A stretch of DNA of 64,000 nucleotides from Albula goreensis. Its lineage: Eukaryota > Chordata > Actinopteri > Albuliformes > Albulidae. Made by a program: the position numbers and the translations under genes. Below, one piece after another: positions 22,868-34,989 of the stretch. Under the pieces are notes generated by a model. The model was not told the origin of the DNA. It saw only the letters and a program-made list of their open reading frames with translations, and did not search any database. The stretch is from positions 17,299,290 to 17,363,289 of the forward strand of contig CM040746.1 of NCBI GenBank assembly GCA_022829145.1, given 5' to 3'. Numbering within the stretch: position 1 is the stretch's first letter; every line of letters starts with the position of its first letter.

Positions 22868-25385
22868 ATTTCCTAATTGCAGTTTTCCAGAAGGTAGAAG
22901 AAGTGAGGTGATGTGTGAAATTGGGATTGACATGTCCATCCAGGGCAGTGCCCTAGGGAGATGGGGGGGGGATCCTGCCCCTTGGCCTGGCGGGTGAGAA
23001 TGGCTCAGCCCAGCTCCACCTGCAGATCAGGACTGTGGATTAAAGCAGAGCACGGCAGCCCTCCATTTTCTACACACACTGCTGGTGGCAGACAGCTTGC
23101 ATTCCTCTGTCTTACACCACATACTTCATGACTTTCCTCATCTCTCTGTAGAGACTCAGTCTTAGTGTTCCCTTGGTTACATTTAAAAACACTCCCATCT
23201 CCACACTCCAAGTTCTCTGTTTAAAAAGTAATAGCTGACAGTGCATCAAGTTCTAGTTTTTATACTTGCAGTACTCTGCAGCTTTGTGATGTCAGCAGTG
23301 TCGGCTTGGGGCTCCTGGAGCAGTCAGGATTCTTTCGTGCTGCAACATTGTCAGAGCAGATTCTCAGTTCCTAAGCCGCTGTACCAGGCTGTGTTACACA
23401 GAGGGCTAGTTGGCCTGACGAGAGAGTTTCAGCTTCAGGTCTTTCTGTTCCTCCCGTGGATGGTAATGGAAGCTTTCCTGTATGCCAGGACCATCCAAAC
23501 GCACTCTCATCACCCCTTTTTCAGCTCAGCTGTTTATTTATGGTTATTAGATGCTGCATACAGCAGGATACCACCATGTGCCTGTGTCCTGTGGAATACG
23601 TTTCAGTGCCGGCACATGGAGAGGATTAAAGGAGAGTCGGTCAGATGGTGTATTTGAGAAATAGCTGGGCTTTGTTATAAAAAAGTTCCTTCCGTGAAAA
23701 CCAAAGACCACCTTTTGAGACCCAATTAATCTTCAGGTGCTGCAAGAAGACATTTGTTATCTGGGACACGGGAATAAGATATGAGTACAAATTCTTCACC
23801 ACCATGAAATAAAAGACCAGGATAATTTTAGAAAGCATCATTCAACCTATAATTTTAGTTACCCTTTCGAAGGCCTCTCCATCTTCTTTTTAGAAAATCT
23901 CTAAAGGAACTCATTAAGCAGTTTTTTTTAAATGCACCTTTTATGAAAAAAATCATATATGTTTTTATTTTATTCCACAGTTTCCAATTTTTAATCATAA
24001 CATGACTTGACACTGACACTGATAACCGTAATTAATTGTTAGCTATTGCAATCATACACATATTCCATAATTGAGCAAAGTACATCATTTAAAGCATAAA
24101 CTTTTATTTATATTCATTGAATTAATAAACAACATATCAAGCACAACTTGCATACAACAGTGTATGAGTATGTGAATTGCATTGTTTATCATACATTTTT
24201 TTATTTCATTGGTAAAATTCTATTACTAATTCTGTAACCAAAAACAGATAATTAAAATATTTTCCAGTCAAAATTTATTTAAATTAAAAATAAGTCTACC
24301 TATGAATAAAACCCCTATCTTTGCCATTATAGATATTCATGAAGATAGATGTATGGGGAGTTGAATGCAAATTGAACGTAAGACTAATGTCTACACAGAT
24401 GCAATATTCCAAACAAGCCCTAGATACAGGATTCTAAGATCTGGTGGTTAGAGAATGAGGAAAGTTCAGAAAGAAGAGTAATTATACCAATATGACTCCC
24501 AGAGGCAGGGCTGAATTAAGGAGTAAATGATGAACGGAGCAGGCATTGGGTCACGAGGGGAAATGAGACACGCCAAACAAGACGAGTGTTGTATATTTAT
24601 TGAGAGTCGCAGGTGCAGGCCCTGGTTAAGCATTTTGTCTGCACCCCCAGCCACCTCTGCCCCATTGCCACAGATACAGGAGGTTAATGAGGACAGCAGG
24701 GAAAAATGCAGCCTGCAGAGGGGACCAGAGCTGCCAGACAGACAGACGGAAGACACAGGGCTTCACCTTAGCCACATCGCACCTGTGATCAGAAAGTGTG
24801 GACGACCTTCTTTGTTTTGCTCCGGGGCACAGTTTTATCATTCATGCCCTTCCTGGACCCTGAGAGATTTCAAAGTTAAACAAAAAAATCTGCTAGAATG
24901 CTTTTCATCCTTTAAAATGCTTCAACAAATAAATGAATTATCATCAACGATTTTGCTATAGTTTCCATTTCTGTCCTTTGTTGAGAGAACACCATTGTTC
25001 AAAATGAGTGGAATTGTTGGATATTTCGGCTCAGTGGAAGGATGTATAGTGGAGTTGGGGTCAGAGACCAGGATAGAGGAATAAAGAAGGGATGAGCATG
25101 GAGGGGTGAAGGGTTTGGAGCGTGCTTCCTGCAGTGAATATGTGTGTGTGTGCTGCATCCTGGACTGAGCATGGCAAATGCTTGTTTGTTATATGGGCAG
25201 AGGCATTGAATGCTACAAAGACGCTTGGAAGACTCAAGCCTCTTGCAGCTAATTGCCATATCTGTCAATGAAGCACGCCTCTAAATGACCCTTTAAAAAT
25301 GCATGTTTTGGTAATTACTGTACTGTGTGCTCAATAAATGGCTCTGTTAACATGGATAAAAAGGATTGGCTTCCCCTCACAATGT
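22865..25385. other. Non-coding sequence
   Basis: Unique sequence. 22940-23250 and 24470-24800 are more GC-balanced; 23900-24350 is very AT-rich. Open frames of 138 codons (plus, 23241-23657) and 144 codons (plus, 24527-24961) have no recognisable domain or splice context and are not called as genes. Confidence 0.6.
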
Positions 25386-25482
25386 ACAAATCCAGACATT
25401 AGTAGTTGAACATTCAACAGACAGCTAAAAGGGCAACCAACAAATCCAGACATTAATAGTTGAACATTCAGCAGAGAGCTAA
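25386..25482 (+). repeat. Two-copy 43-bp direct duplication
   Basis: Units at 25386-25428 and 25440-25482 (period 54) share ACAAATCCAGACATTA, then TAGTTGAACATTCA and AGCTAA, with three differences in 43 bases. Confidence 0.95.
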
Positions 25483-26180
25483 CAGACTCAAGGTGATAGG
25501 GACACGCGAGATGCGGGAGTGGGAAATGCAGGGGCTGTCTGGCCGAAGGTCACTGAGGCGTAATGCTGGAACGCGGCGTGGCGCGGCTCCCCTCCACGTG
25601 CGAGCCTGGCTCAGGGACAGCTGCTCTTAAGCCCTAGAGCTCACTCCTTTTAAAAGCTTCAGCTTCAGGAGCTGTAAACAGAGGCTCAGAATAATGGAAT
25701 AATGGAGCTGCCTGTCAATTACTGGCCCTCCCCAGACCGTGAAGGAGCTCCAGAAACGGTGTCCCCTGCAAGCGATTTCGGGTGGGGAGATGCCTTGTCA
25801 AAACAGCGACCTACTTCATTCTCAGACCCTTTTCCAGGTCCAGCATCTCCACCCTGATGCCCCCCCTCACCTGTTTTTGCCATTAATCCAGCAGTACCAC
25901 CTGCCTCTCCCCCAACCCCCCCAAAAAAAAAACCCTCCTGTGAAGGCGAAATTGCCGCCCTTGCCTCCTTCAGACTCAGCACGGGGACTGTCACAGTCAT
26001 CAGAGCACGCTCAGTTCAATGCTCGCTGACCGCGCAGAGTCCTTGCAGGAGCTGACAGTGCCATTTTTCCTCCTCTTTTTTTCCTCCTGTGGCCTTTAGT
26101 GAAGACACACACCGGCTCGCATCATCGTATATCCCTTTCACAATACAGAGAGGGAGGAGCAAGGAAAATTCTTCCCCTCA
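25483..26180. promoter_or_regulatory. Possible regulatory block, GC/CpG-richer
   Basis: Markedly more GC- and CpG-containing sequence than its surroundings (for example GGAACGCGGCGTGGCGCGGC near 25568 and CTCGCTGACCGCGCAG near 26021). A C-run followed by A9 lies at about 25903-25931. TCCTCCTGTGGCCTTTAG near 26081 resembles a plus-strand acceptor but no exon is supported. Regulatory or small CpG-island identity is inference. Confidence 0.3.
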
Positions 26181-28779
26181 TTTCAGGGCTGAGAAGAAAA
26201 GCGGTTTTTGAATGACTCTTAAGGACACACACAGAGAGAAGGAGAAATTTAAATTTTCCAACCCGCAACAATAAGTGCTAGAGATACAATGCAGACACTG
26301 CATGTTGGAGTCATATGCCAGTTGATTTGCCCAGCCCTGCAGAATATAGTTTTTCCAAAGCACGTAAGGGTAGGAATGTCTACTGGTGGCTCACCCTGTC
26401 ACAGTGCTGCTCCACAGTTCCAGGGGCTCCCCAGTCTGGTATCGATCATGGACAGTGCCCTGAAAGCTAACATATAATTGATATTCGAGGTGACCAAGGG
26501 TGGGAGGGACTGGGAGCGTAGTGGGAGGTGAATTTCTGTGTCTCACGACATCCAAAAGCCCCCCACTGACCAAGCTGGTGCCCACAGTCTGCCAGCACAA
26601 ACCTTCTCATGAAGTGCATGTCTCCCTGGCAGTTACAAGCCTGACAAGAGAGGCTGGGTCTCTCATAAATCTAAAGCAGAGATTGCATCAATGAGCATGG
26701 TTTATGAGTATTTTTTTACATCCCAGATTTTGGGAATTTGGAAAAAAAACTGTGTATTGTGAAAATTTTGAATAATTAAACATGAAACCATCAATTCAGC
26801 TATTTCAGAAATAAGGTGAAAATGTTTGTGCATTCCAGAATCCAGACAGGGTTATCTTTTGTGCAGAGTAAATGAAAGTTTGCTTGCAGGGAGAACAATG
26901 CCTTGGCTTTGGAGGGAAAATATACCGCCCCACTGCTCCTGTCTTAGTGGCCACAGATGTTCATCACAGGAGCCAAATTTCAAAAGATTACAGTGTGTGT
27001 GAGGCAGGGCTTCCAGTATTACAACCCCCTTTTTCAGAAAGCAAAACTCTCTGTGTTACCACATGTTATCCCAGTGTAACGATGAGCTGCCTTTTTAATA
27101 GATTATCTTTGTAATAGTATGACTTTTTTTTCTCTACGTCCTCAGTTTTTGATTAAATTACAAGCCCTTGGAGCTTTGGTGTTTAAAAAACAAACTGGTC
27201 CTTAAAATAACAGCAGAAAATATGTGCAGTTAAAAACAGTGCATATTTTATCTATGTGTATTATAGTGTGAATGTATTATTAGCCTGTACGTGAAACATG
27301 GCAGGATTGCTTTTTTCTGTCAGGATTAGTTATTAGACTGCATGTGAAACATACCAAGACTTCCAATAAGGGTGGCTGTTTTTGTGGTTTTCCACAGAAT
27401 AAATTAAGGTATATCTGCTTACCCAGATCCAGATCAACAGGTGCTGTGGTGCCATTGTGTGCCTAATTACAGCACTATGTGGAACCGGAGTTGCTTTGTT
27501 AATTGCTTTTTCTGTGAGAGTACCTGTTTTTCTGCGAGATAATCTAAACACATTCATGATATGAAGGAGACAGTTCCAGACTTCTCAGGGAGTGGCACAT
27601 GAAGAGCTCAGAGCATTTTTACTTTTTTATAGTCTGGTGTCCGTCCATGACACCACATCACAGACAGCACTGTTGAGGGTTAAACTTGTACTCTACGGTA
27701 ACAGGCTTCTCTCAGGGGAGCTCATTTACTGACCCCTCACAACTGAACATTGCAGCTCAGCTATTTAAATATTTCAATGCTCAAAATTCCACATACTGCA
27801 TCTTTAATCAAGCTGTTGGTTAATTTTTATTCCCTTCCGCTTTGTACCATTCTGTGGGCTTATTTAGGAAGCTAGCTACCTGTTTGGTAGGCCTGTTGAA
27901 AACCTGCCAGTTTTGTTACATTATACACAGTTAGTGGTAGTATAAATATGTACAACATTTTGACTGCACTGAGGCAACTTGTACATTGCTAGGAGCATGG
28001 TTATGGAAGACAGGTTGAACTCGGCTGTGTGGCTTTTATAGCAACAATTTCAAGGCAGTAGACATCACTGAAAGCAAATTTTTTGACCTTGATTTCAGCA
28101 ACCACATACATTTGTGGTTTGCTTGTTCTGTGGTCTGCTAATGTTAAACAGCTACCTGCCTCCTCACAAGTCTAAGATCTGGAACTAGTCGTCATACAAT
28201 CAGACATAGGCACTTGCATTCTGGCACACTGTAAGTTGTTCTGGATACAAATTCTGTCAAATTCTGAAACCTGTCTATTTATTATAAATTATGTCTTCAT
28301 GAATATATAATATAATATAGTATAATAGTATAATATTGTGTATAGTTGACTCCATAATCTTGGGTGAACTGCAATGTATGGGGTAATTGCATTGACTATA
28401 GTGTCAAAATCATGCTTAAATATGACAACTGAAGCAATCCAGACCACACAATGTGAAGAAAATATAGTTAATAATATAATATAGTTTAATTACATAAAGC
28501 AGCTCACCACGGTTAAGATCAGGACACACAGACATTATGAACAGAGAGCTGCACTTAAGAGACTTCAGCCACATTTTCCTGCCATCTGTTTAATATTTTA
28601 CTGTAATATTATGTGCAAAGAAGCACTGCAGAACACCTGTACACACGCAAACTCATGCACAAACATGCACACACAGATATACGTGTGCATACCTAGTGGC
28701 AGTAATTATTGTGTCAGTGGGGCACTGTCTACATATTTAAAGGGGCCGGTGAAACGTTTGAATAAAAGGGTGGCCTCAT
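26181..28779. other. Non-coding unique sequence
   Basis: Unique sequence without named repeats. 28290-28350 and 28460-28490 are rich in TATAATATAG-like words. No gene is supported. Confidence 0.6.
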
Positions 28780-29540
28780 TTGAGCTTCTCTGAAACTCTC
28801 CCTGGATATTAATTATTGTTGAATTTCAATTAAATTCCTGTGTTTAGCTGAGTGGGGATGTTTCTCAGAGACTAGCCCCTCTCTTCCCTTCCAGAGGATC
28901 CTAGTGGAGAGAGGAGGCCACAGCATTTGGTGTTCATTACAGTAATTCATCAGACTATTGTGCCTTTAAAAGCAGGGGCCCACTCTCCCTCTCTCTGGTG
29001 GGATTATTAAATGAGTTGATTTGCATCCTAATGAGGGAGGATGTTTAGAAGTTCATTGTTAAAGTGCTAAAATGGTGTGCATGTAATTATTCCAGTATTA
29101 ACATTCACAGGACGCATTTCCCCAAACTCTTTTCTTAAATAACTATAGAGCCACAGAGAACCCAGGGCTGGAGAGACGGCGATTAGAGACATTAAAACCA
29201 TTCACAAACGAATTTGCCATATGCTGAATTGTATTCGCTGTTGCTGTTTCTCATTATCTTCAAACCAAACCAGGGCTCTCTTCAAACTCTGAAAGAGACA
29301 TGTTTTGTGCTATTATTCTCTTTTGTCTTCTCTCTCTTGTCCTATTCCATCACTGTATATGTTTCGATTAATCTTGCCGCTATCTGGTTTCCGCGTGTTC
29401 GGGAGCTCCTGACGGCTGTCAGGGCAGCTTGTGTTTTGTCAGTTTGTTTTGTTGAGAGTGTTATTTATTTATTTTTGTGTAGAATATCTGGACTGGACTA
29501 TGTTGAATAGGATATCTTGCTGATTCTGGCTGTTTCCACC
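28780..29540. promoter_or_regulatory. Possible conserved non-coding element with POU octamer
   Basis: The block holds a reverse POU octamer, ATTTGCAT (29019-29026), within 20 bases of ATTATTAAATGAG and CTAATGAGG, and further TAATTA-type words (ATTAATTATTG near 28808, GTAATTATTCC near 29082). It is unique and repeat-free. This packing of octamer and homeodomain words is typical of developmental enhancers, but the call is inference. Confidence 0.35.
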
Positions 29541-29610
29541 GCAATGTTATTCCTGCATATTAATTGCTCCATAAATACATTTATCACCACATTTTCAGTG
29601 CCGATTCAAT

Positions 29611-29640
29611 CCCTCCACCCCCTGCCCCCTCCCCCCTCCC
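29611..29640 (-). other. C-run cluster (G-quadruplex/i-motif candidate)
   Basis: The plus strand shows C runs of 3, 5, 5, 6 and 3 separated by one to three bases, so the minus strand has at least four G3+ tracts with one- or two-base loops. This is the best quadruplex pattern in the window. Confidence 0.7.
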
Positions 29641-30428
29641 ACTACTTTGATTTCTACCTAGCTGTTCAGTTACGTTACGTTTAGGTGACTAATTTAGGTG
29701 CCCCTCCTAGTGTTGCAATGTGCAAAGCCAAACACCTAAACATCAAAAGCTCTCTTTGTTTACTTTCAAAACCTGTCATCTGTCTTGTTAAACATTCAAA
29801 GCCATTCAGCTCTTGCTGAACTTCTACACAATGTTGCATCCACTATATTCTGAGACTTCTAACTCCTCTATCTTGTTATCTTCTGCATATTCTGCAGTAC
29901 AATACAGTATACTGTCTCAATGGGGATCCAGAGCAGTGATGGAATGGGCCAAGGGCAGGAGAGGTGAAGGAAGAGACAGAGCACCACTCTGTATGTTTGA
30001 ATAATAACCCTGAGCCACTGTTTAATGGCAAATTCATTGGTTGAAGCCCAGGCTGTATACAGTGAATGATGTCTATAACATTTGTGAATGTGGAAGCCTT
30101 GCATGTCATGCTGCCAAAGTGAATAAGAACTACAACCCAGAAAGAATGAAAGGAGTCGTTATTCTCCGGTCCTAAAAAGAGAGCCAGCACCCTCAGAGAC
30201 TACAATACGCTGGTCACAGTGCTCTGAGACGATTGAACCCCATCATTTCATTGGATTGAGAATGGCTGCAAAGGTTTCGTGCTTGTAAAGATATCGATGT
30301 GCATACATGATTCAAAGAAGGAAAGGATTTCTGCTCCTTCAGTGCTAACAGTAAGAAAAGCCTCCAAGGTTACTGCGAACAAAGCGAAGCAGATATCTTC
30401 TCATCTCCACATCCCACATTACATACAT
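29641..30428. other. Non-coding unique sequence
   Basis: Unique sequence; a TTACGTTACGTTTAGG near-repeat at about 29669 is the only local pattern I noticed. No gene is supported. Confidence 0.6.
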
Positions 30429-30494
30429 CATTAATTAGGATGACAGATCAAACATTTAATTCAAACTAATTAGCTCTCTGATCATTAATTAAAA
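30429..30494. promoter_or_regulatory. Cluster of TAATTA homeodomain-type words
   Basis: CATTAATTAGG, ACTAATTAGC and CATTAATTAAA occur within about 65 bases. Three TAATTA cores this close form a plausible homeodomain cluster, though AT-rich background raises the chance rate. Confidence 0.3.
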
Positions 30495-32410
30495 TACACT
30501 GAACATATGAAAGAAATGTATTTAACTATTTTCTGTAACATGTATTTTCCCAGAGGGTATTAAAATATGCCCAATTAATCTTGTATTTATAACTAAAAAG
30601 CATGAGCTGTACCTTGACGTCCATGGCAGAATTGTATGAAGGTACTGCGTTATGTAAAGATGTCACTGTGTGCTAAAGCCTGGCTACCTGTAACTGGATC
30701 GAAAGCCATGTTCATTTTTGGTCTGAATGAGATTATTATTTCATTGCAAGGGCCAGGTCAGGATTGATAAATACTATTTATTTTTAAATTCAATAAGACT
30801 GAGGTGTTTTCATTTAGATTGCATCAGTTTGCAAATCACTTGTTTTTAGAAACAACATGACTTAATTCAATCAGTCCAACCATTGTGTTGAACTTCCGCA
30901 ACATTAGCTACCTATAACAACATAGAACGACACTTCACCAGTACTTGCATATTTTAACACAATGGGGATCTTCCTATGTTACAACTTTTTGTTAATTTGA
31001 GGGACTGCATTTGAAATGTAAGCCAAGGTAAATGAAATGAATACATTTTCTCAGTTGTGAAGCCTGGTAGCGAGTGCCATGCAAAGCAGGTGATTTGTTA
31101 CCATGGAAACAACATTTTGTAAACAAAGACATTCACTTCTGGAAGTCATACTCATTGTTATTTGTGGAAAAAAAAAGAATAATTACTGCTCCTTGTGTGT
31201 GATTGCATTACAGACATACTGTCTGTGTCCCTGTGTATGTCTGTGTGCCTTCTTACCTACATGGGTGTGCTTAGAAGTCGTGAAACTTTGGACGGGCGAT
31301 CAATGTGTACAAAGTGAAGACAGAACCCTTACTCTCCATACATCCCCCTGCTGTGATCTCCTGAATTTCCTTCCACACACATGCGCATAGATCTTTTTCA
31401 GTTGAGAGGAGAAATGCTTTTTATGCCTGTGGAGTTGCTGTATGGTGGCTAAATAAAACATTCTGCAAAAATGAAATGAATGCTACATGACCACAGTATC
31501 CCTCCAACCTCCTTCCCTCCTTTGTTTGATCTGTAAGTCTGAGGCTCTATGCTGAGTATCTTACAGAATGTTGTGAATCTTCCTCACCCAAACCTGATGT
31601 ACCTGAAACATAAACACAGCACCTGGAAGCCTGAATATATGCACCGCTTGGGTTGTGAAAGTCGTTTTGACTTTGGAAAAGGTGATATCTAATTAATGAC
31701 TGAATAGATATTCCATTTCGTCTTCCAGCGGTCCAGCAGTGCTCTGCGTGTTGGTTCTGCCTGTATGCCACATCAATTCTTAATGGCTGTAATCAGCCAC
31801 TGATCTGGCCGAGGATGCCTCTGCCCAGTTTCTCTTTAGTGCTCCTCGGCCCTGAGCAGGATCTATAACAACCTGAAATTTTAGTTTTGTGGCCTTGCAG
31901 GGCTAGCCCTAGTCTTTTGGGTGCCTAAAGCAAGATTTTATTTTGGGTCCCCTCTTGCTACAACTGAAGCCCAGATAGATTAGGGGACCCCTGGACCACT
32001 AGGGAATCATAATGCCATGGCCTTGCTGTGTATGGTGCTTTTTCTGGATCTGGACATCCACCTTGTACATTTCCCAAAATGAATTGCTATAAAAGCAAAA
32101 AATAGGACTGAACACCTTGCTCTTTCAGTTCTATTTAAAGAGAGGTGACATTATTTCACAAACAAATACAAATGTCAAACACAAATGTCAAAAACAAATA
32201 CAATAAAGGTTGTGGCAGCACAACCTTTTCATTTACCTCCCATTTAGCTACATGTTTCTTGCAAATAACAAATACTTTCATCCTTTATTATATTTCAGTG
32301 TATGATAATATGCAAATTGTTTTACATTTGTTGTCTGTTGTTGTTTCTTACTGTTAATCCACATCTTCTCACACCCAAACAAAGTACTGTTTTTATGATT
32401 AAATTGTAGG

Positions 32411-32411
<1 letters not shown>
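30495..32411. other. Non-coding unique sequence
   Basis: Unique sequence. 31880-32030 has a GGGTGCCTAAAGC and GGGGACCCCTGG texture that may be an old interspersed repeat, but I could not assign it. A short ACAAATGTCAAA direct repeat lies near 32170-32192. No gene is supported. Confidence 0.55.

Positions 32412-32452
<41 letters not shown>
32412..32452. repeat. (TA)n microsatellite
   Basis: About twenty TA units, self-complementary and able to form a cruciform. Confidence 0.97.
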
Positions 32453-32455
<3 letters not shown>

Positions 32456-34386
32456 TCAGGTGTGTAAACACTTACCTGAATCACCTGAAGCACAGTCTCA
32501 TCCCAAAAGTAACTCCCTGAAGTACATGAGCAATTGCCAGCACCAGAGCCAGGGTAAAGCGAGATTGGGGATTACAAAGCTGGTATTTCAACAGATAAAA
32601 GGCGAAATGTACAGATACACCCCTGCAGAGGACTGCAACATGGGACTTCTGACCTGATAACGCATTCGTGTTATAGAATTCTTTTTTCAGCTGATTTTAT
32701 GTATGGGTGAAACCACAAGGAATCTTGTTTTGTTTGTGTCTAAGAGTGAGAGAGGGAGAGAGAGAGAAAGAGAACTGCACAAAACAAAACAAAAAAACGA
32801 CAAAGAGCTTGCTCAGGCTTTATCTCCTTTTGTTGGAAACATATTGTGCAGAGAATCCGAATGTATTGAAATGAATTTATTTTCTTAGCTTCAAAGAGCA
32901 ACGGCTCTGTTGTTTGTTTTGTGATGTTTGGGGGGGAAGAAAACACATTTTATCGCAAGTTTTCGGGTTGGCCACCTCTCTGTTTTTGAACAAACCTCCT
33001 ATCCCTTTTCCTATTATACAATGTATAATTGTGTGGACACAGTATATAATTTAAATATTGTGTAAACATATCTGCATAATGTTTTCATGTGGATTAAACG
33101 CATGTACAAGGCTTTCTGTGTTTGCTTTGGACAATGGGTGGTATAATTCAGTCTTGCTCCTCATGGCCTGTTGTTAGTTTGGACACCTAAACGTATGAAA
33201 GTTTGTAATTTGCAAAACACCATTATTTTGATTTCAGTGATTACCTGTGAAAGGAATTACATGTTTAAATTTGGCAAAGACAAACTGCAGATTCAGGGTG
33301 GGGTGGGGGGGGGTGTCGATCAGCCCTTCACGTCTGGTTGCAGATGTATGCCCAAGATGCAGGGGATGGGCAGCCCGCTGGGCAGCACATGACTGGCTGT
33401 AAGAATGATTCCTGTGGCCAATCGGCAGCCTGCTTGCCTGCTGCACACAAAGTTTGCTGTGTAATGAAGGAGAGTGCGCGCTGGACTATGCTCTCCAAAT
33501 ATGGAAGCCTTTTAAACAGTGAGATCAGTGAGATGGACCCACTAATACAATAACATGTTATTAATTTGGAGAAAAGTTGAAGTCATGAATAGAAACAAGA
33601 AATGCAAACTTATGGCTGTTCTGTGCTAGGTTCCCTTAGCTTGCACCTTAGCTGCTACTTCGGTCTTAAGAGACAAATTACTGCGGATGAGTTCTGCTGA
33701 CCTTTACCTCCTCTCTGTTGGGCAGACCTACACTTTACATGTAGTCATTTAATTAATCTGTCGTCAATTAATCTGTATGTATCTCTACAGTCCTGGGAAT
33801 ATGAGTGTTATACCTCTATGAGGAACAGTAACAAGACCTCAGCTTCAATGAGCATGCATGGAATTAATGAATTATGCATTGCCCAGGATACATTAAGTAG
33901 TAACACTTCAGATTAGAGGTTTCAAATTACATCAATATGTGCTTTATGAATTTGCATATAATGATAAATTATTCATATGATGTCATTAACAAAGCAATAA
34001 CTGCCATGCATTAATAATAGATTTCACATTGTTAATCAATTGTACATTTAAAAAAGCATATCCTGGCATTCATGGATTGATTTATGAATCATTTACAGAA
34101 TAGCATGTGCCATAGTTAAACAGAGATGCTATGCATTAAACTAGCATCTGTAGGCAGTCTGTGTATAGTGCCATAGCATCAGAATTTATATCATGTAAAC
34201 TCACTACACCAGTCTTGTCAGTCAATGACATTGGTTTGATGTTGTTCAATGCTGTACTGTAGTTTACTTTATGAGCTGAAATAGATGTAAAGATACTGTT
34301 AGAGACAGTGCAACCATGGGGGGGGGTCTCAGTCACAACATACTGTCACCATCAAGTCACATTCGTCTCATGTTCTCTCACCATCC
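32453..34386. other. Non-coding sequence with GA and G-run patches
   Basis: Contains an imperfect GA run (32744-32773), a G-run cluster with quadruplex potential (33296-33313: runs of 3, 4 and 9 G split by single T) and a G9 run (34318-34326). 33890-34060, which begins near TAACACTTCAGATTAGAGG, has the texture of an old AT-rich MITE but no terminal repeats were found. No gene is supported. Confidence 0.55.
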
Positions 34387-34989
34387 TCAGTAATTAGGGC
34401 CTAGTTGCAAAAGCAACATGTCAGCAAAAGTCGGCATCATGAGATGTGAGAACAATATGCGTGTTATTTTTGAGTTGAAAATAATATTGGGATGGGGGCA
34501 AGTAAGTGTTGACAGGTATGTTATGAAATGTTTTGAGTGAGTAAAGAGGAGGGATTTTTGACTGGTTCTGTTGAGGGTGATGAATTTTATGACAGAAAGA
34601 GAGGTGTAGGTTAGATGCACTGTACTGTGGGCAGCTCTGGGAAAGGTATTGGAGTGAAATGCATCCTGGGTGAAGCTTGCAGAAGGATGATGGTGAGCTG
34701 TAAATAAACAGTAGGGAGGATGAGGTCTGGGTAATTTTGGAGAGTGCAGTTGCTGGAGAGAAGTGATGGACCAGCTGAGGAGAGCTATGGTTGGAATCCA
34801 GGAGATGTGTATTTTGTGGAGGTATTGCATAAAAATAGCTGTGCAGTTCATGCAATATGCACTGCGTACACATATAGGGTACAGCGTAGGGTGTGGTAAA
34901 GGTAGTATATGCTGTGTGTAGATATTTGGGCATGGCTGGGCTGTGGACTGGGTTAAAGGGCAGGGAGAGCCAGCCTGTATGCAAGGCAT
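34387..34989 (+). other. Strand-skewed G/T/A-rich stretch (false open frames)
   Basis: The plus strand is poor in C for about 600 bases. As a result the minus strand stays open in two frames at once (200 and 187 codons), both rich in His, Pro, Ser, Thr and Leu with no domain. Simultaneous openness points to composition and not coding. Confidence 0.6.

Noticed and set aside
23241..23657. 138-codon plus-strand frame with a hydrophobic, signal-like start
   Set aside because: No recognisable family, no flanking splice or promoter signal, and lengths like this are expected by chance in 64 kb.
24527..24961. 144-codon plus-strand frame
   Set aside because: No domain, low-complexity composition and no exon signals.
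33890..34060. hAT-type MITE beginning TAACACTTCAGATTAGAGG
   Set aside because: The start only loosely resembles known fish MITE ends and no inverted terminus was found.
34387..34989. 200-codon minus-strand open frame as a gene
   Set aside because: A second frame is open over the same stretch, composition is skewed, and no domain, splice or start context is visible.
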